Assembly (NCBI GenBank): GCA_009746045.1
Contig: RPFO01000106.1
Location: 539,425-589,424, forward strand
Origin: Mesostigma viride
Taxonomy: Eukaryota > Streptophyta > Mesostigmatophyceae > Mesostigmatales > Mesostigmataceae
Length of the DNA stretch: 50,000 nt
Direction of reading: 5' to 3'
This document shows, in pieces, positions 31,152 to 43,300 of the stretch. Numbering within the stretch: the first letter of the stretch is position 1; every line of letters begins with the position of its first letter. A program made the translations under genes and the position numbers. The notes below the pieces were generated by a model, which made no database searches, was not told where the DNA came from, and worked only from the letters and a program-made list of their open reading frames with translations.

Positions 31152-31320
31152 ATGGAAGAGAAGGAAGGGGAGAAACGAAACCTGGAAGAGGAGAACCGCC
31201 GTTTGGCGGAGGAAGTTGCTGCTCTGCGGCAGGACAAAGCTTTGCTGGAAAGCAAATGCAGCATGCAGAGAGATTTACTGCAGTCCGTTGGACAGGCGGT
31301 AATAACAACCGACCTTGCAG
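31152..31320 (+). CDS. Histidine kinase exon 1 (coiled coil, start of PAS)
   Basis: It reads [19 protein letters not shown], a classic heptad-rich coiled coil, then [16 protein letters not shown], the first strand of a PAS domain. The donor is GTACGC at 31321, phase 1. The frame is open upstream to 30987 (VVFACPGVATPPDVHLL), so the start may lie further left. Confidence 0.8.
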
Positions 31321-34300
31321 GTACGCTCTCTAATCTGCGTTGGTATGTGTTTTATCTGTCTTGCGCTCTTCAGTCAAGCTACGCCTCCTCACAGTCCTGG
31401 CGGACGGTGGTACGTTGATTTGACCTTGTAGCGGATTCTCGCCACGTCATGGCTCCTTGTTGCAGGGACGATCAAATTTTGGAACAAAGCGGCGGAAGAA
31501 ATGTACGGGTGGACGGAGAGCGAGGCTCTCGGTCAAGACGTTACAAGCATTACGCCGTCGAAGGCAACGAAGCAGCAGGTAACAGATACAAACACGAGCT
31601 CGTGTTTGCAAAATGTCTACTATGTCTTTTGCCTGTGAGATTTCACTGTTATTTAGTTCGTCCCCTGCGCTTGCGCCCGTTCGGGCTAGCTTCACAGCAA
31701 AGTGATAGGTAGATATCTGGTGTAGCCACGCCCGGGCGGGACCTGTCATCTGTGGGTCCTCCATTCGCACATAGCCTCATACAATTAGCCATTTCAATGT
31801 TTGGGGGTTAGTTTGTGCATGAATGGTAGGAATGAGCCTGCCATGCTATTTTCTCGCGCTTGGAGCTTTCAAATGCAGCCTCCTGTGAAAGTGAGTAACC
31901 TGGTGTGCTCTGTTAATAAGAGCATTTGGAACTTACTTGGGGTGACATTCTTGGAACAGATAAGCCTAGCAAAGCTCCTTCTCCGCCTGGGTTTGTTTGC
32001 ATGGTAAGCAGACCATCCCAGCCAGAATTCTGAATGGCACGGTGGGCCCAGAATGCTCGATGAACATCAACGAGAGTATAATCATGGGCATGGAATGCGA
32101 GTTGGCTGATATCAAGCTACAATGTCGGTGTTAGGCCCCATCACCCCACACCCATGATGCTCTCTATGTGACCGCCCCTCCGATGCTGCGATGAAGTATG
32201 ACCCCAGTGTGAGTATATCCATCATCCTGAACGACTCGAAAACGCGGATATGACACCGGCAGGCTCGAGGTACCATGGTCCGGATTCTCCCGATTTCTGG
32301 CCAGCTGCACTGGTTGTCTCATTGATATGGGTAAATACATTGGCTGAGCCATCCACAATGACGGCCATCACAGCATCAGCCCTGGCAAGTCCAAGCTATG
32401 ACTGCCAGGCGTAGAATCACTGCAGGGTTGGGCAAAGTAGGCTTCCTGGCCACGACTACTAGAGGTGACATGGATGACAATCGGAGATTGCCGGGGATGG
32501 GGCTCGCACATCCAATATCTTTGGTTTAAATGGTTGCCTAGGTCATCGCTACATAGACCCATCTGAGCAGAGGAAGCTTGTCACATGGAGCGCCACGAAG
32601 GTATAGTCTAGTAGGGAGATGAGGACGAGCCCAGAGGAGAAGAGAAGGGGGGGGGCAGAAATGAGCGTTAGAAGCGCGGCTGTTGCAGGGGGGGCAAGGG
32701 GGGGCGGGGGGGGGAACCCAGGAGGGGCAAGGAGGAGTAAGGAGAAGATTATGAGGTCACGTAGTCGGGCTGTAGAATGACGAGTACGGGATGCCCTTTG
32801 TCATTCGTATTCTGCCATACGTCGAATATGCCTCCATGGACAGTCGGTTTCCTGAGTGTTGCTTGAACCGGACCCCTCTATACGCCAGCTCACCTACGCG
32901 GGGAGCTTTAGTAGCTAACCCCCTCACAACACGTTTTCGACGGTTTTAGACGTAGTTGTGGTCTGGTGTGGCCCACGGCTACTTTCTACCCAACTAGCAT
33001 ATCGCCAACTACCCAACCCGCCTTCGCAAAGCGTGCTGGCCTACATATTGCCCCCCCCCCCCCCGCCTGCCTGCCCAGCCCCTCCCCACCTGCTGACCCA
33101 CCCGCCCACATGCTTACCTCATATCTTTAGTTTGAGTAGAGTAGAAAGCCTGAAGGCATTTTTCCTATTGCATCGTGAAGCATGGATTCCCACCTTTTTT
33201 TTCACGACTTAGTTGGTTTGGTTCACGTCCAGTAGTCGCCATGTGGAAGGGGTGCTTCACCTCAAGGGGCATGTCATGATTCCCCGTGTTTGGTGGCCGG
33301 CGAGCTGCCAGCGCTCGGAAGACAGGTGTATGCACAGGCGCTAAAAAACTGAACCACACAGGCAGCTTAATTGGCCGGTCGCAGCAGCATCGATCAAACT
33401 ACCCAAGTGGCGCTTATGTAAGAACGGTTGACTCTGTACGAATCCACCCAGTACAGGCCGAAAAAAAAAACTCCGGCCTCGTACCTACCCAACCAAGGTA
33501 TCGCCTTCAGATGCTACAATACTATCATATACAGATGCTACAATACTATCATATACAGATGCTACAATACTATCATATACAGATGCTACAATACTATCAT
33601 ATACAGATGCTACAATACTATTATATACAGATGCTACAATACTACATATACAGATGCTACAATACTATCATATACAGATGCTACAATACTATCATATACA
33701 GATGCTACAATACTATCATATACAGATGCTACAATACTATCACGCATGAGGTACCCCAGGGCATTTGGCGTGGCGCGCCTAAGGTACTGCCTCCCGAATA
33801 TACCTACGATATACCATTACAATATACCTTCACTATATACCTACGTATACTAAGAAAAACTCCCAACATTTCCCGTGTGTGTAACAAAGATCCCTCACAG
33901 CCCTCGTACGATAATTTATCGAAGATATGTAAGAGCCACTAGTGTTGTGGTTGGCTTGCGAAGCTTTGAGTAATTGTGGCATCAGTTACATAGATGGTTG
34001 TCTCCTTGATATAGATACTACTAAATATTTTGTAGCTGCAGCTGTTTCATGTGTTCTTCGGTTGCCGTTAGCCCATGAATGTGTGGGATTTCCAGTAGGC
34101 CTCGTCACCAACCCTGGCTGACTTTGTATACGTCGCCTTTTTTTGGGGGGGGGCGCGATGCGCCTGCTCTTTGGGCTTGGTCTAAAGTTCTTCGTCTGCC
34201 TTGCGTGCATCTCGCCACGCTGCCAAACAGGCGGCGGAGATCTTTGCGAACCTTGCCGCGGGCCAGATCTGGGCAGGCGAGTTTGAGGTCCAGCGGCGGG

Positions 34301-37300
34301 ACGGCACCACGTTTCCTGCGTACGTCACCGACCGTCCCATTCTCAACGAGAAGAGGGAGCTGATCGGTGTCATCGGTGTCTCGATCGACATCACAAAGTT
34401 GAAGGAGGCAGAGAAGAAGGTGAGGGGCGAGGACAGGGAGCAGATTGATTTCTGCGGTGAGTCCTGCAGTGATGTCCAGAGCGAGTTTCTGTGTAGCGAA
34501 TTTCGGATTCCCGTGCTAGGCAGCCAGGAGCGCTCATTGGTGTCGCCCTGACGCTAAAAGCTATGTGGTATGATAATGGCTTGTTATCTGGTGTTCATTG
34601 GGGCCGTATTCCCTAACTAAGAGATTGACTGCAACATGAATTTTTTAGACGGTTTCGCGTGCTCGGGAATCCACTCCCTGTAAACAGACTGGCTGCCCAC
34701 GCACCCACTCGCCAAGCCACCTCTGCCCAGTTGGCCCTTCATCACGTACCAAACCAAGCATGGACCTGTTACCGCAGCCTTTGAGGAACAAGCATACATC
34801 CACTGTCCGGCACAGCAAGCACCCCCCCCCCCCTACCCCATGCCACTACCCAAACGCCTGGTAGACCCCGCTCTCGTCTGGGTTGTGGTCGCCCTCAGCC
34901 ACCCCTTGATGCCCCTGCCTGCCCACATCGTTATATTCCAGCCATAGTCTTCTTGTAGTGACTCCTCGCAACAAAATCATCCAACAAACCTTGGGTAGCT
35001 GCTGTGTTAGCCAAAGGATGCTCAGGCATGGATCCTCAGGCACTGCTTCCTTCATTAATGACAAAATACTTCAAGTACCCAGCATCATGATTCTAAGCAT
35101 GATCCTTAACTTATCATAATTAGAATAAGGTAGCATCACCATCTGCAAAAGAAACATTTGGGTATGGAAAATGGCGGCCTTGAAAGCGGAAACGTGTAAA
35201 CAAGGACGCCCCCCAACGGCTGAATGCCCTACTTGCTTGCCTGTATGGGCTTGATGTGTGCGAGCTCCTGGTATGTGCTTTGTTATGTACCTCTTATATG
35301 ATGTGTGTGAGCTCCTGTTATGTGCTTTGTTATGCTTCTCTAATATGATGTGTTATGTTTCTCTTATGTGAGCTTCTGTTATGTGCTTGTGCTTCGTTAT
35401 GTACTTCTTAGATGCATGTTACGTGCATGTTATGTGCCTGTTACATGCCTCCTGTTATGTACCTGTTATGTGCCTGCTATGTGCCTGCTATGTGCCTGTT
35501 ACATAGAGTCCTTTCATGAGCCTCCTGGTATGTGCCTGCTATAGTATGCCTCTGATAATGTGCCTCTGACGCGCCTGCTTTCTGCCTCCTGTTACCTACC
35601 TCGTTTGTGCCTCTCCGAGGACTTACGCCTCTTATGTGACCTAATGAGTTCATATGCCTCTCATGTGCCTCTGTTATCTGTTATTATGTGTGGTTCACCC
35701 ACGCAGGTGCGGGAGCTGAAGGCGAGCCTGGAACGGGAGGTGCTCGTCCGCACACAGCAGCTGCGGCAGGAGATTGCGCTGCACACACGCGCGCAGCAGG
35801 AGCTTCAGCGCTACACGTGCATGGTGGAGCAGCAGAGCAAGGAGCTCGGGACCATGGTGGAGAAGTGAGTGGGCTTGTGCTGCATGGACTGTGACTGTCA
35901 CATTCTATTATTAGCAGCAGATCAAGCAGCTCGGGGCCATGGTGGAGAATGTGATTGTCTTCATCAGGCGTCACTGTACCGGATGCCGCGTGCAGTGTGA
36001 TATAATCAGTCTAGTCAAGGCCTAGTTTGTGGAAGAGTCGTATATATGAGGTCTGGTCAAGGCCTAGTTCGTAGAAGAGCCGTCGATATGAGGTCCAGTC
36101 AAGGCCTAGTTCGTAGAAGAGCCGTCGATATGAGGTCTGGTCAAGGCCTAGTTCGTAGAAGAGCCGTCGATATGAGGTCTAGTCAATGCCTAGTTCGTAG
36201 AAGAGCCGTCGATATTAGGTCTGGTCAAGGCCTAGTTCGTAGAAGAGCCGTGGATATGAGGTCTAGTCAAGGCCTAGTTCGTAGAAGAGCCGTCAACATG
36301 AGGTCTGGTCAAGGCCTAGTTCGTAGAAGAGCCGTCCGTATGAGGTCTAGTCAAGGCCTAGTTCGTAGAAGAGCCGTCAACATGAGGTCTGGTCAAGGCC
36401 TAGTTACTAGAAGAGCAAGGTGTTGGGGGGCCATGGTGGAGGAGTGAATGGGTACCTGCACGCCCCATTATTGTAGTGTTTTCTCCCTTTACATGCCTTT
36501 TCCTTCACATGCCCTCAAGGTTCCTGATGAAGCTCCCAACGATTCTCGCCCCCCCCCTCCCCCCTCCCCTTTACAACTCTAAACCAAGCTCCTTGTCCTT
36601 TCGTCGCTCAACCATCCAAGAAATCAACAGAAGGCTCCGTTTCAACTTGTTCAACAACTTGATTGTCCCACTCGTATTATATTCAATCCCACCCACGCAT
36701 ATTATATTCAATCCCACCCACTCGTATTATATTGAATCCCACCCACTCGTATTATATTCAATCCCACCCACTCGTATTGTACTCAATCCCACCCACTCGT
36801 ATTATATTCAATCCCACATCCGCACAGTCTGGAGGAGAGCCGTCTGATGGTGGCGGCGGCCAACCGTGCCAAGGGCGAGTTCATGCGCATGATCTCCCAC
36901 GAGCTGCGCACGCCCATCAACGGCGTGCTGGGCATGGCCGAGCTCTTGCTCGGGTCCCAGCCAGGTGAAGCCCAGAGGTCGTACGTGGAGGCCGTGCGGG
37001 GGTCCGGCGAGTCGCTCCTCCGCATTATCAACGAGATCCTGACCTTCACCAAGAACGAGGCTACGCCGATGGTGAGCCTTAGTCATGCGAGCCAGGGCAG
37101 GGCAGGGAAACAGGGGGCAGGGGGTAGGAGAGGGGGGGCGGGGGCGGGAAAGTAATATGAGCTTATGTTTTAGGAAGTTTGCACGGTCTGTTTGACCGTT
37201 TCCTTGCATGGAGATAATGTTTTGAATCGGGATATAGGGGTATCTCTCTAAACATTCCTGCAAGAGCTGGGAGATTTTTGCATTTTTAAAAAACATGCAT

Positions 37301-40300
37301 CCTGGTCAGTGTCTGCTGGTTTGCGTTGCTGGGAGTGCTATGTATATCGAGTTCTTACGAGATCTGAATTTATACCATGGTGCTGGGCTCTATCTTGACG
37401 CTGGGCTGTCAAGAATGAGACCTGTCGCAATGAATTGAGCACGGGGCCATCGGAGGAGTTAAGGCACTGATAGGTTCAACCTGGCGTGATGACCTATGCT
37501 CCGCTGTAAGCTAGGGTCTTTGCGTAATCGTTCTTGTCTTGTCTCACAATCAATGTATGGAGTACCACACTTGATGTGTGGGAGTAACCTGCTTCTTGGT
37601 GTGCTGTATGTTCCCTACTTACGCCTGGGCCCGTGCAGTCGGTGGACAACTCTGTCTTCTACCTGCGTGACTGCATCGAGGGGACGGTGGAGCTGATGAC
37701 GACCAAGGTACGTAAGGGAGTGCGGCAGGGGTATCTGTACATCTTGTGTACATCAGGCAGGCTAGCTCGTGCGGACATAGGGAGGACATAGGGAGGACAT
37801 AGGGAGGACATAGGGAGGGCATAGGGAGGACATAGGGAGGACATAGGGAGGACATAGGGAGGACATAGGGAGGACATAGGGAGGACATAGGGAGGACATA
37901 GGATGGATCGACATGACAAGTACATGAAGAGTGTACCAGGCAGATCCTCGCGGTTTCAGCCGGATCCCCCTGTCACAGAACAGACCCTCGCAATGTACAG
38001 GCGTCCGGAAATTCTGGAGATTTTATTATAAGAGCTTTGCAATGTGGGTAAGATAATGGGGTGCTACAAGCCTCTTGCTCGCCACATTCCATGTAAGAGC
38101 GCTAAAGTGAAGCTCATTTGTTCGGTTTCTCGCTGCCTGTTTTGCAAACTACCCCCCCTTTATTTATAAACCCCTGTACCCCTCGCGGCCATGGCCCCAG
38201 GACAGGCCATCCGCAGTTTCTTTTTGTGCCGATTCAGATCCCCTAATTCCAAACCCCGGTTGCCACCCTGCCCCTCGCGCACATGGCCCTCAACAGGCCA
38301 TCAGCAAGAGGCTGGAGCTGCTGTGCTGGATCGACCCGAGCTGCCCCGCACTGGTCTATGGTGACGCAAGCCGCCTGCGGCAGTGCCTGCTCAACCTGCT
38401 GTCAAACGCGGTCAAGTTCACCGACAAGGGGGAGGTGCTGGTGATAGTCGAGAGCCGCCAGCTGGACAACGAGGAGACGCAGAAGTGGCTGAGGGCGCGT
38501 GGCCGCCGCTCAAGCTGCAACGGGTGGGTTTTGTGCTGCCCTTCTTTCTGCTGTACCGAATCTCCTGGCTGTGTTTTGCCTCCCACCTCGTATTTCCTTC
38601 CTGGTGTGTCGTACGACGTGTACATAGTCCCCTTGTCCTTGTCAATACAACATCCTTGGGTGGAGTGAGCGCCGCTGTGGGGCGGCTGTGTGTCATGGTT
38701 TCGAGCCCTAGCCTCGCCCCTGCCACCAGAATATATGCTGGGCTTTGGTAAAGATTTACCGCGTCGCACGTATCGATAAGCAGCCTACCGTATCGGGGCC
38801 ACCACGGTCATAGCGTAGCCGAGGAACTACCAGCGCTGCGATCAAATAGAGGGACTACCCTAGATTAATGTGTCTTCTGCCGACGGCACGCGTCCCCCCA
38901 CCCCCCCTCGCGTTTGCCAGCCCTGCACGTATCCAGTCGTCCATTATTACCCTGAACGTTCAACTGTGATATTGTCAGTATAGTATACGTCTTGCCCTGT
39001 TTAGCTGCGGCTTTGCACGTCTTCCTCGTTAAACACCTGGTATAATCAGGACTTGCTTTCTACCGAGCTGATTCCGGGTCTATGAATAAACTCTGTTTTC
39101 TGCGTTGTGGCCGTGCCCTTACATCCCTGCAGCTCGCACGGCAGCATGCTGCGGTGGAGCGACGCGGGCAATCCCGTTGACAGCTGGAGGCTGTACGACC
39201 TGTCCCTGTCGGTGATCGACTCAGGCGTGGGCATTTCAGAGGACAAGCTGGGAGTGGTTTTCGAGGTAACTTCAGACAGGAGAGATCTATTCGGTATTCA
39301 ATGGTAATGTTTGGTGAGGAGGATCCTTGCTGAAACCGACGTCATGTTATCAAGGAGACAACCAGCTGTTATACTTGAATCTCTTTCCCTAGTAGTAACT
39401 AGATTACGTTTTAGTGCTTTCGTACCAACAGCACAGGTTGCGTTCGGTGGCCCACCGCGCAGGCTTTCTGGGATTGGAAGTGTCACCTGCTCCTTGGAAG
39501 TTGGTACCTGCCTGCGCAAGGCTTTTTGCTCATGCCTGAGAGGACCACGAGGTAGTTGGGGCGGTTGCCTGATTTGAAACGGCTGCCTGCTGGGCCACAA
39601 CGTGTTGACCCAGCCAGGCACTTGGCATTCTGGCGTCCACATGTCAGATGCGCCGGGGTGGGATGTACGTACATAGTTCCAAGCTCTGGGTCTCAAGTAA
39701 CCTGGTGTATAAAACCTCGTGTGGCCTAACCTCGTGTCTGCGAACCGATGTCCTCCAAAAACTGGTGTCCCCAAACCCCTTCCGTGACGTTCACCAGCTT
39801 TTCTCGCAGGTCGACATGTCCAACACGCGGCGCCACGACGGCCTGGGCCTGGGGCTGGCCTCGTGCCAGCAGCAGTGCCAGATGATGGGCGCCAAAGTGC
39901 GGATCGGCCACACCAAGCCGGGTGAGGGCTCCACCTTCCTCATCATGCTTACCATGCCTGGCCACGGCAACATTATGGCCCCCCCCTGCGAGCCTGCCTC
40001 CAAGACCACCCCAGAGTCCTCCATCCCGGGCACGGTACCTGTGTTCCCAGTCACAGTACTCCCTGGGCCCAGCGCGGCGCTGGAGAATACAGTGAACGCG
40101 CTGGAGAATACAGTGAACGCGGGCGAGAGGGGCTCTGCCCTCGACGAGGACATGGCAGGGGCCGGTGAGGAGCTGGGCCCGGGCTTGGTCCCAGGGGTGG
40201 CTGAGCTCCCGAGCCTTCATGACGACATCATGGAGTTGGACCCTGCGTTGACCCCGAGCAGAGATCCAGGGGCCTTGTTTCCCTCGATCCCCTCCCCTCG

Positions 40301-43300
40301 GCTGAACGACACCATGCCGTTGACCCCACTCCCGGGTGGCAGCGTGCCCACGCTCTCCCCCATGCTCGAGGAAGGAGCCGCCAGTCTGCCCCCGTCCGAA
40401 AACGTGTCAGCCGCCGCCACCCCTCTGGGTACGCCCGAAGCGAGGGGGAAGGACCCAACCGACCCCGCTGCTTTGAACAGGGAGGGAGCTGCTTTGAACA
40501 GCGACGCAGCTGCCTTGAACAGCCAGGTTGCTGCATTGAAGCGTGATCTGCGTGCTGCTGTGAACAACGGGGCCAGCGCTGCATTGAACAGCGGGGTCGA
40601 TCGGGGCCTCGTCGGGCGCAGCACCGCTGCCTCCACGCGGGACAGAGATGCCTTTGGGTCCGCCGATCAGCTGCTCGGCGTCCCTCCAGCACCCTTGGCG
40701 CCTTGCAACCAGGAGGCTTGGTCACACCCTGAGGGCGTGTCCATGGAAGGGTCCCTGCGCACCCTCCCTGACGTGGCCCCCCTGGCGGGTATGCGTGTGA
40801 TCGTCGTCATGAGCAACGAGCGCGCGCGGCGGGTGACGGCCAACTTGGTGGCGGCGCTCCGCATGCACCCGGTGCTGCCGGCATCGGCGGCGGAGGCGCT
40901 GGAGCTGCTGGGCCCCGACATGCCCACCGTGCCGCGGCCCCAGGAGGGCGACCATCTCCGGACCGGGCTGCTCATGGACAGGAGTGACACCAGCAACAGC
41001 GTGGACAGGTGGGTGGGCTGCAGGGGCTTACAGGGACTTGCAGTGGTTTTTGCACGTTTTGGCAAGAAGAACTTGGAGCTTGGTTGGTGCGTTGTCTATT
41101 GAGCTGGTGGAGGATGGACCGTGGTGAATGGGGTTGAGTAAAAAAATCTGCTGCTGACTGCGTGGCCGCAGTCCAGGGCGCGGACAGCTTCAGTACGGCT
41201 TCACACGGCAGCCCCTAATTGAAAGGGGGTTGGCTTGCGACAATGTTGCGAGGCCATGCTGGCTGGGCATTGCAACGTGCTAGCTGGTAATGGACGGTGC
41301 TCCTTGGATTGTGGGATTGTGTAACCTGTGCGATCTTTGGACTTTGTGTTGGAATATGGCTTGACTCTTTATATCTGGCGTCCCTCACCAGTAAGGAGCA
41401 CCAACCCGGGAGCAACCCCGCCGACATCCGCTTCCTGCTGGTGGACGTGGACCTGGAGGACATGCCAGTGGATCTATTTTTGGACGCCGTGAAGAAGAAG
41501 GTCGGTGACATGGCTGCCTGATGTTGTGCAATTCTAGATGTTTCGAGCCCGGTAGGGTTGTACGTATAAATATTATTAGGATTATACTGAATACATCGTT
41601 GGTGCTTCGCAAGTAACTGTTGGATTGGTTTGGTTGACCGATTCACAGCTGGCATCATTCCTGGATCCTACGATTGCCACGGCAGTTTTTTAGCTGGATG
41701 TTGGCGAGCTGATGCGACTCCCTCTTCCCGGTCCCGATTTCCGTGAGCAATTAACAAGTCTTTTTCTGCCGTGAATACAGTTCTACCAGACTGGCCCTGT
41801 TTGTTACCTGCATGCTCCCCATGTAGTTTGTTGACATGCACGGCTCACGGAAACGGAAGGAGCACGCCTCTTTTGAACATTAAAACTAAATGTTTCCCAT
41901 GATCACTATCATCCCATTTCGACGTCTTGATCTGCTTGTCGCTTGCTTTCTTTTGTTTTCTGTTGCCTCCACTCGATGTACCTCTTGTTTTTGTCAAGCC
42001 AGGCTTCAATTTGAGCTCTGTAAACGTCTCTTGTGTTGTTTGACTTAATGACACCCACCCGCACGGCAGGTGTACCGTGGGAGAGCTTGCGTGGCATGAT
42101 CGTTGTCCACATATCATGCACAAATCAACCACCGCTAGCAGTGCAGGGACGCGCTAGTCGCGCTCGCCTCCCGTGGGGCTATTTGTTTTGGGGTAACGAT
42201 GCTGTTTATCAGGGAAATCCAGACGCACTGGCACTGCTCTCCAGTTGAGAACTTTTTCGCAGTTGGGCTATAGTTTGGGACGCCATCTCATCGGAAGACC
42301 GATGTTTCTACAAAAAGTCTGCCACATGTCCTGCGACCTGCGTTGGAATGCTAGTAGAGTATTCCAACTGAACACTCACAGTTAACCCTTCCACTTAACC
42401 CTTCCACCTTCTCTGCCCCACAGACACGCAAGGGGATGCACATTGTCCTCCACGGCCTTGTGACGGGTCGCACGAGTCAGCTTTGGTCAGCCCGCCTGCT
42501 CCTGCGCCACACCATGGTCAGCAAGCCGCTCTTCCTGCACTCGCTGGCCGCCGCGCTGCTGGCAGCCATCACCCCGGCCATGCCGGCCACGGCCACGTCT
42601 GCCTATAAGGCCCCGCCATGTGGTGCCAGTGCAGAGGCCGCCCCGTGCGAGCCGCCCTCGGCTCTCAAGTGCCCCGATAGCAACCTTGAGACGGACGATG
42701 GCACGATGCCGCTTCCTTTGCAGGAGGGGCAAGGGAGTCAAGGCCCCCATAATGGCAGCCGGAAACGGAGCCGGGGCGTAGCGGGCAGACAGGGTGGTTC
42801 TGGGAGCCGGGGTGGGCACGGGGAGGACGAAACGGCGGCGGTCTCCCAGCGGTGCGGGGCACATCACAGTGGCGCGTCGGCGGTTGATGGCGGCCACGTG
42901 TCCGGCGATGGCATCCCGTGCGGCAACCGGTGTGAGGGCCGCGCGGACAGCGAGGATCGAAGGGTGGACCACATGGGGAAGCGGAGGGACTCGTGCGAGA
43001 GCATTTCGCCAGGGACGGCGGTGAGCATCCATATGCTCGCTAAGCATCACTAAACAGCGCATGCCAGAAATCTGGAGAATCCTGAGTGTGTGTGTTCATG
43101 ATGGGAATGAAATGCTTTCGTAGTAGATGGTCGAAGCAATTCGGCTGTGGTTGCAGGAGCCAGTGGCTGGCAGCATGATCGTGATGTAAAAAAGTATCTC
43201 GATGATGGGCCCGGTCATCGGTCTTGCGAGAACCTACACAGGTGCGGCCTGTGGGATTCGTGCTTTGGTGCGCTGCTATTCATTTCTGATCGGTGCGATG

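Noticed and set aside
36046-36420. CRISPR-like array of 42-bp units
   Set aside because: The units are contiguous with no unique spacers and lie in an intron of a nuclear gene; it is a minisatellite.
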